Assembly: GCA_016866875.1 (NCBI GenBank)
Contig: VGKY01000004.1
Location: 16,808-80,807 of the forward strand
From: Candidatus Peribacteria bacterium
GTDB lineage: Bacteria; Patescibacteriota; Gracilibacteria; Peribacterales; Peribacteraceae
DNA: 64,000 nt
Direction of reading: 5' to 3'
Below, piece by piece: positions 59,878-64,000 of this stretch. The notes under the pieces were generated by a model, which searched no databases, was not told the origin of the DNA, and worked only from the letters and a program-made list of their open reading frames with translations. A program made the translations under genes and the position numbers. Numbering within the stretch: position 1 is the stretch's first letter; every line of letters begins with the position of its first letter.

Positions 59878-60675
59878 ATGGAGCTGATTGCGGTACCGTC
59901 GGGACTGCTCAAAGCAGATGCTGATCTCGCGGCGATCATCGCACGTTGCGGCCTCATGCCTGGGGATATCGTCGTCGTATCCTCCAAGGCAGTCGCGACG
60001 GTGGAAGGCGCGATGATCGATCTGCGATCGATAACAGCAACCGACGAAGCCCGCATGTGGGCAGAGCGCTGCGGCAGATCGCCGGAGTTCCGTCAAGTCA
60101 TACTCGATGAAACGCGGCGCATGCATGGACGTGTGCTTCCGGGGTGCCCTCAGGCAATGCTCACGGAGCTGAAGCCCAAGGGTCTCCAGTCGGGCGTGAT
60201 CCTCGTCGCCAACGCCGGACTCGACGAAAGTAACGCCCCCGCCGGCACCTGCATTGGTTGGCCAAGGGATCCGGTCGCAAGCGTGCGGAGACTAAGGAAA
60301 GAGTTGGAACAATCCTTAGACTCGAAGAGGAATGCTTTTTCGTCCTCTTCGTCTTTTTCGTCCTCTGTCGGTCTTATCCTCTCTGACTCCTCCTGCCGCC
60401 CAGCGAGACTCGGCGTTACGGCCATCGCGCTTACGGTCTCCGGCATGGACCCCGTGCAATCCCTCATCGGCGCGAAGGATCTCTATGCCAAAGATTTACG
60501 CATGACCCAGGAGGCCATCGCCGATCAGCTAGCGACCGCGGCAAACGTCATCATGGGCAATGCCGCCCAGGCGATCCCTGCGGTGATCATCCGGGATCAT
60601 GGACTATCGCTCACGAATTTCGAAGGGTGGGTGCCAGGGATAGAGCCGAGAGAAGATTTGTTTCGGGGTTTGTAA
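59878..60675 (+). CDS. cofE: Coenzyme F420 gamma-glutamyl ligase family protein (CofE-like)
   Basis: This 265-residue protein matches CofE, which adds glutamate to F420-0. The N-terminal half has GDIVVVSSKAVATVEG and the C-terminal half has TAIALTVSGMDPVQSLIGAKDLYAK and an ANVIMGNAAQAIPAV loop. Between helix and strand (SVRRLRKELEQ and VGLILSDSS) lies a Ser/Phe-rich stretch of about 18 residues encoded by a TTCGTCCTC repeat (60326-60375). No other F420 gene is seen, so the true substrate is uncertain. TACAAT ends 6 nt before the ATG. Confidence 0.85.
   Translation: MELIAVPSGLLKADADLAAIIARCGLMPGDIVVVSSKAVATVEGAMIDLRSITATDEARMWAERCGRSPEFRQVILDETRRMHGRVLPGCPQAMLTELKPKGLQSGVILVANAGLDESNAPAGTCIGWPRDPVASVRRLRKELEQSLDSKRNAFSSSSSFSSSVGLILSDSSCRPARLGVTAIALTVSGMDPVQSLIGAKDLYAKDLRMTQEAIADQLATAANVIMGNAAQAIPAVIIRDHGLSLTNFEGWVPGIEPREDLFRGL
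60326..60375. repeat. TTCGTCCTCTTCGTC repeat inside cofE
   Basis: CGTCCTCTTCGTCTTTTTCG-like tract read as Ser/Phe repeats. It is the same repeat as in nrdJ, opposite orientation. Confidence 0.7.
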
Positions 60676-60696
60676 AGACGCGACGCCGTCGCGTCT
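60676..60696. repeat. AGACGCGACG palindrome, copy 5
   Basis: AGACGCGACG (60676-60685) and CGTCGCGTCT (60687-60696) pair perfectly around one base; outer GTA/TAC also pairs with one mismatch. It starts at the cofE stop. Confidence 0.8.
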
Positions 60697-60704
60697 CTAC
60701 CGCT

Positions 60705-60734
60705 CATAGCTTAAAGCTCAAAGCTCACAGCTAT
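60705..60734. repeat. AGCTTAAAGCTCAAAGCTCACAGC repeat
   Basis: AGCT-centred units (AGCTTAAAGCTCAAAGCTC) directly after palindrome copy 5, ending at the stop of the reductase gene. Confidence 0.6.
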
Positions 60735-61447
60735 ATGTAGCCTTCCACATGCACATCGTTCCGATCCATCCCCCACTGCTCCAGGCACATCTGCTTGAGC
60801 TCCAAGGTCATCTGCGGATTGCCGCAAACGTACACCTGCCGTGACGCAATATCGGGAATTGCCTGATGCGCGACCATCTGCACGCGGCCGCGGTGACCCT
60901 TCCAATCTGACGTAGGCGCACTCACGGTGACGTGCAGGGAACACTGCGGATACTCCGCGGAAAGATTCTCCAACTCCTTCACCCAAAAGAGATCCTGCTC
61001 GGTACGCACGCCAAAGAGCAGATCGATCCGTCGGGCATCCTGCTGCGTCGCAAGATCCACGAGCTGGGATCGAAACGGCGCGATGCCTGTGCCCGTCGCG
61101 ATCATCGCGATGTTTTTCGTGTTCTCCGCGTGCAGCGTAAACGCCCCAAAAGGACCTTGCACTGCAACCGGCGTGCCCTGCCGCAGGCTCTGCATAATCC
61201 ATGTGCTCGCCCTTCCACCTTCTTTCATCTTTGCAACGAACAGGAGATCGGGTTCGGAGGGGGCAGAAGCTATAGAGAACGCCCGCGTCTGGATATCCAT
61301 CGGGTCATCGATACGCGGGACGTCGAAGAGCACGAACTGCCCGGCCTTGAAGGAAAATCCCTCGGGCTTTTGCAGACGGAATTCGTAGATGTCCCGGGCA
61401 ATCACTCGATGAGCGAGACAGACGGTGGTGAGGCGGGGGATGGGCAT
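60731..61447 (-). CDS. Ferredoxin-NADP+ reductase-like flavoprotein
   Basis: This 238-residue FNR-fold oxidoreductase shows TRAFSIAS (FAD), IATGTGIAPFRS (NAD(P) binding) and QVYVCGNPQMTLELK (C-terminal nucleotide motif). Partner and direction are unknown; it might reduce ferredoxin or flavodoxin. TAGTCT (61459-61454) is 6 nt before the ATG. Confidence 0.88.
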   Translation of the reverse strand: MPIPRLTTVCLAHRVIARDIYEFRLQKPEGFSFKAGQFVLFDVPRIDDPMDIQTRAFSIASAPSEPDLLFVAKMKEGGRASTWIMQSLRQGTPVAVQGPFGAFTLHAENTKNIAMIATGTGIAPFRSQLVDLATQQDARRIDLLFGVRTEQDLFWVKELENLSAEYPQCSLHVTVSAPTSDWKGHRGRVQMVAHQAIPDIASRQVYVCGNPQMTLELKQMCLEQWGMDRNDVHVEGYI

Positions 61448-61467
61448 GGAGAGAGACTACTGTGTTC

Positions 61468-61568
61468 CCCCTCCCATGGGGAGGGGGTTAGGGGGTGGGG
61501 TAGAACAAGTCGTACCCCTCTCCCTATCCCCTGCCTACCGGCAGGCAGGCTCTCCCTTAGGGAGAGGG
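61468..61568. repeat. Nested palindromes between the FNR and purN genes
   Basis: The outer pair is CCCTCTCCCTA (61516-61526) with TAGGGAGAGGG (61558-61568). The inner is CCTGCCTACCGGCAGGCAGG (61530-61549), one base from the perfect palindrome at 42984. A GGGGAGGGGGTTAGGGGGTG-like G-rich run precedes it. Confidence 0.75.
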
Positions 61569-61571
61569 CAT

Positions 61572-62198
61572 CTACTGAGCAAGGAACATGGATCCATCGT
61601 GCAATCCCTGCAACACCTTCGGGTACCACTCCTTCTCGAGCGCCTGAATGCGTTCCTTGAGGGAATCCAGGGTATCATCGGCTTTTATTGAACACTTTTT
61701 TTGTACAACTATTTTCCCTGTATCTAGGCCTCTATCGATCCAGTGAATCGTCATTCCCGTCTCGGTTTCTCCTGCACGCAACGCATCGTCGACCGCGTGG
61801 GCACCGGGAAACTTCGGGAGGAGTGATGGGTGCACGTTGAGGATCCGGTTTCGCCACATTTCTACAAACCACGGCGAAAAGAGGAGCATCCATCCCATAC
61901 AGGCAAGAACAAGCTGACAGCTGACAGCTGACAGCTGACAGCTTTCACCATATGCAGCCTTCCACAATTCTATGATGCCCTCCTGCACTCTCCGATCGTA
62001 CACTTCCCTCTCCTCTCCTTTCACGCGCTCGACGATCGCAACGGGAATGTTCGCTGCTCGCGCCTTCTCCACGCAACCACGATCCTCACGATCAGCAATG
62101 AGCCCGAGGCATCGGGCCTGAAGTGCCCCTCCTTGCATGGCATCGATCACTGCCTGGAAGGTGGTACCCCGCGATGAGGAGAGAACGATGAAATCCAC
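61572..62198 (-). CDS. purN: Phosphoribosylglycinamide formyltransferase
   Basis: This is purine synthesis step 3 (folate-dependent). The catalytic set is present: ILNVHPSLLPKFPGAHA (Asn and His) and HWIDRGLDTGKIVVQ (Asp). Oddity: just before the strand LVLACMGW (normally VVLAGFMR) stands ESCQLSAVSCQL, encoded by a CAGCTGACAGC repeat (61911-61946), an in-frame addition of about ten residues near the folate site. The start is GTG 62198: TACACT (62210-62205) lies 6 nt upstream. carA lies 46 nt upstream on the same strand. Confidence 0.9.
   Translation of the reverse strand: MDFIVLSSSRGTTFQAVIDAMQGGALQARCLGLIADREDRGCVEKARAANIPVAIVERVKGEEREVYDRRVQEGIIELWKAAYGESCQLSAVSCQLVLACMGWMLLFSPWFVEMWRNRILNVHPSLLPKFPGAHAVDDALRAGETETGMTIHWIDRGLDTGKIVVQKKCSIKADDTLDSLKERIQALEKEWYPKVLQGLHDGSMFLAQ
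61911..61946. repeat. CAGCTGACAGCTGACAGC repeat inside purN
   Basis: Four tandem CTGACAG units are read in frame; the same units occur in leuS and in the rpsU-ctpA spacer. Confidence 0.8.
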
Positions 62199-62243
62199 AT
62201 CCTAAGTGTAGCAATCTTTGTCCTCCTGAGCTTGTCGAAGGAC

Positions 62244-63389
62244 TCAATGATTCTTTCCCTTGATCAAAGCGAGAAACTCATCAAAGAGCTCGTTGGCATC
62301 CTCCGGGCCGGGCGTTGCCTCGGGGTGAAACTGCACCGCCCGAAATCTGCCCGACTCGTGCGCGATGCCTTCGACAGACCCGTCATTCGCATTCTTGAAC
62401 CACACATGCCATCCCTTGGGAAGCGACTTCTCATCAACGGCAAATCCGTGGTTTTGAGAGGTGATGATGCAGCGTTCAGTCATTTTCCATTTTCCATTTT
62501 CCATTTTCAATTCCTGACATGGCTGGTTCGCTCCCCTGTGCCCGTACTTGAGCTTAAAGGTATCGCCTCCCACGGCGAGCGCCATGAGCTGGTTGCCCAG
62601 GCAAATGCCAAACGTAGGAATCCCCTGATCGATGCTCCAACGGATACTCTTGATCGTCGGAACGCAGGCCTTGGGGTCCCCCGGCCCGTTGGAAATAAAC
62701 ACTCCGTCGTAAGGAAGTGTGGAATGTTGCAGATCGTAGTTCCATGGCACGCGGTGCACGCGCACTCCCCTCTTGAGAAAACTCCGGAGGATGTTGCGCT
62801 TCATGCCGCAGTCAAAGGCCACGATGGTCGCGATGCACTCCCCTTCCGGTTCGTAGGTGATGGGCTCCGTGCAGCTCACTTCTGCGACCAAATTCTGCTT
62901 GTTCGGATCCTCGATCTCATTTTCAATTTTTAATTTTCCATTTTCCATTTGTATGCGTCCCAGCATCACCCCGTGCTCCCGCAACTTCTTCGTGAGCGCA
63001 CGCGTATCGATACCGGTGATCCCCGGGATTCCATGGTGCTCCATCCAACGACCAAGGGAGGAAACAGCAGCGAAGTGCGAGTAGTCCTCAGAAGCACTCG
63101 CTACGACGATGCCGCGGACGTGGATCGCCTCGCTCTCGAGATTCTTGCTAAATCCCCAAGCATTCTTTTCCTCAGAGGGCACACCGTAGTTGCCGATGAG
63201 CGGATACGTGAAGACGAGGATCTGCCCGCGGTAGCTTGGGTCCGTCATGCTCTCGGGGTAGCCGACCATGCCCGTATTGAAGACGACTTCACCCGAAGCA
63301 AAAGAGGTGTCACCCCGAGCGTCGTCGAGGGGTGCGCCAAAAGACTGACCGTGGAACGTCGTTCCATCGGAGAGTTGAAGTGTTGCCAT
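62244..63389 (-). CDS. carA: Carbamoyl-phosphate synthase small subunit
   Basis: This 381-residue glutamine amidotransferase subunit feeds ammonia to CarB. The N-terminal domain has GEVVFNTGMVGYPESMTDPSY; the GATase domain has SNGPGDP, FGICLGNQLMALA (nucleophile Cys) and FHPEATPGP (His-Glu). Two repeat-encoded stretches, MENGKLKIENE (62919-62950) and KMENGKWKM (62478-62515), are inserted in frame in loops, the second just before ITSQNHGFAV. TTGGCA, spacer 17, TATACT (63402-63397) end 7 nt before ATG 63389. carB is not in the window. Confidence 0.95.
   Translation of the reverse strand: MATLQLSDGTTFHGQSFGAPLDDARGDTSFASGEVVFNTGMVGYPESMTDPSYRGQILVFTYPLIGNYGVPSEEKNAWGFSKNLESEAIHVRGIVVASASEDYSHFAAVSSLGRWMEHHGIPGITGIDTRALTKKLREHGVMLGRIQMENGKLKIENEIEDPNKQNLVAEVSCTEPITYEPEGECIATIVAFDCGMKRNILRSFLKRGVRVHRVPWNYDLQHSTLPYDGVFISNGPGDPKACVPTIKSIRWSIDQGIPTFGICLGNQLMALAVGGDTFKLKYGHRGANQPCQELKMENGKWKMTERCIITSQNHGFAVDEKSLPKGWHVWFKNANDGSVEGIAHESGRFRAVQFHPEATPGPEDANELFDEFLALIKGKNH
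62478..62515. repeat. ATTTTCCATTTTCC repeat inside carA, copy 1
   Basis: Tandem TTTTCCA units in frame between the conserved GHRGANQP and ITSQNHGF blocks. Confidence 0.8.
62919..62950. repeat. ATTTTCAATTTTTAATTTTCC repeat inside carA, copy 2
   Basis: Same family in the linker after the N-terminal domain (LGRIQ...), in frame. Confidence 0.8.
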
Positions 63390-63396
63390 TGACCGC

Positions 63397-63425
63397 AGTA
63401 TAGAGACAAAATTCTGCACTGCCAA
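63397..63425 (-). promoter_or_regulatory. Promoter of carA-purN
   Basis: TTGGCA (63425-63420), spacer 17, TATACT (63402-63397), 7 nt to ATG 63389. Confidence 0.7.
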
Positions 63426-63483
63426 TATTGGTTGTACGTTTGTACACCTTGTATTTTCGGGGTGCGAATCCTAGCCTCCCTTC

Positions 63484-63786
63484 GTGCAGAGAAAAACTCC
63501 CACTCGCAGGCGTGCTCATGCTCCTGCAACGAAGCAGGATATTGCGCTGCTGATGGATTCCATTGGAAAGCACTACGATGCGACCGAACGATGGAAAAAT
63601 GAAATTCTGGAGCATATGTCGAAGTGGAAAGAAGAAATGCATCGTCATTTCGACGTCGTTGCCGAGGAACTACGCCACGATGTTCTCGGTGCGATCAATG
63701 ATGACAAGCCTTCGACGGATAATCGTCTCGCAAACCACGACCGCAGGATTTCCCGACTGGAGCGGCATGCAAAATTAGCGGCGTGA
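63484..63786 (+). CDS. Hypothetical coiled-coil protein, 100 aa
   Basis: GTG start, basic N-terminus (RKTPTRRRAHAP), then a helical, heptad-like stretch (ILEHMSKWKEEMHRHFDVVAEEL and DRRISRLERHAKL). It resembles small coiled-coil proteins common in CPR; function unknown. TAGCCT lies near the GTG, a weak -10. Confidence 0.55.
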   Translation: MQRKTPTRRRAHAPATKQDIALLMDSIGKHYDATERWKNEILEHMSKWKEEMHRHFDVVAEELRHDVLGAINDDKPSTDNRLANHDRRISRLERHAKLAA

Positions 63787-63800
63787 CAATGCGCGTTTGG

Positions 63801-64000
63801 TCACGCAATGGCTTCCCCATGCGATCCCTTTTCGCGCTGCGTGATCTGCTGCGTCCTATTTCTCTCATCGGGAACGTACAGGCTGGGATTGGTGATGCCA
63901 TCGAACTCGTGATCGAACACGTCGCCCATCGTCGACTGGTGGTTGTCCTGCTCTAGCTGTAACACTTTCGAGAAGAATGTCGAACCAAAGGTATCCGAGC
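63801..64000 (-). CDS. Unknown protein, 3' end only
   Basis: An open frame enters from beyond the window and stops at 63801, ending ...YVPDERNRTQQITQREKG then SHGEAIA. About 66 residues are visible, polar, without a recognisable domain. The frame has no internal stop and codon choice like neighbours, so it is likely a real gene. Confidence 0.5.
   Translation of the reverse strand, partial: SDTFGSTFFSKVLQLEQDNHQSTMGDVFDHEFDGITNPSLYVPDERNRTQQITQREKGSHGEAIA

Overview
This 64 kb window reads like a chromosomal segment of a member of the Candidate Phyla Radiation (Patescibacteria), possibly near Peregrinibacteria/Peribacteria. That placement is an inference. It rests on protein style: two large VirD4/TraG-like ATPases, a pilin made of two VirB2-like hairpins, exported enzymes carrying S-layer-homology-like modules, a single-chain glycyl-tRNA synthetase, a B12-dependent ribonucleotide reductase, and dispersed housekeeping genes with few long operons. 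GC content is moderate and TGA acts as a stop. There is no rRNA, CRISPR array, prophage or intact insertion sequence.

Layout: 1-5.1 kb holds dnaG (5' part), an rRNA m5C methyltransferase, and a small cluster with an extended acyl carrier protein, an alpha/beta hydrolase and two unknown genes. 5.1-11.6 kb holds leuS, der, a four-helix-bundle protein between inverted repeats, a LOG-like protein, mltG and ybaB. 11.7-22.8 kb is the envelope and secretion block: a DUF1622 membrane protein, a VirD4/TraG-like ATPase, two double-psi-barrel cell-wall proteins, an M24 peptidase, the tandem pilin, a PKD protein and a spermidine-synthase-like membrane protein. 22.9-34.9 kb holds tRNA-His, hisS, gyrB, rpsU, a CtpA protease, a PrsW-like protease, glyQS, rpsB and tsf. 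34.9-43.7 kb holds a decayed and an intact receiver-domain gene, a phospholipase D protein, the second TraG-like ATPase, a REP-type transposase remnant, an SLH-sortase, ychF and an RNHCP gene. 43.7-64 kb holds nrdJ, a flavodoxin-like reductase, ribD, the block rpoC-rpsL-rpsG-fusA, cofE, an FNR-type reductase, purN-carA and a truncated unknown gene.

Two window-wide patterns stand out. First, many genes have a recognisable -10 hexamer only 5-10 nt upstream of ATG or GTG, several with a -35 at 16-17 nt, so leaderless mRNAs look common; I used this to choose many starts. Second, short simple repeat families are scattered through intergenic DNA (ATTCCTCATTCC-like, CAGCTGACAGC-like, GTAGCAGGTAGCAAG-like, TTTTCGTCTTCG-like, a CCTGCC/GGCAGG palindrome, and a GTAGAGACG...CGTCTCTAC palindrome). 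Most of these families also occur in frame inside conserved enzymes: purN, carA (twice), leuS, ribD, cofE, nrdJ and the rRNA methyltransferase. Some copies appear to supply promoter elements, and one palindrome family surrounds the remnant of a REP-type tyrosine transposase.
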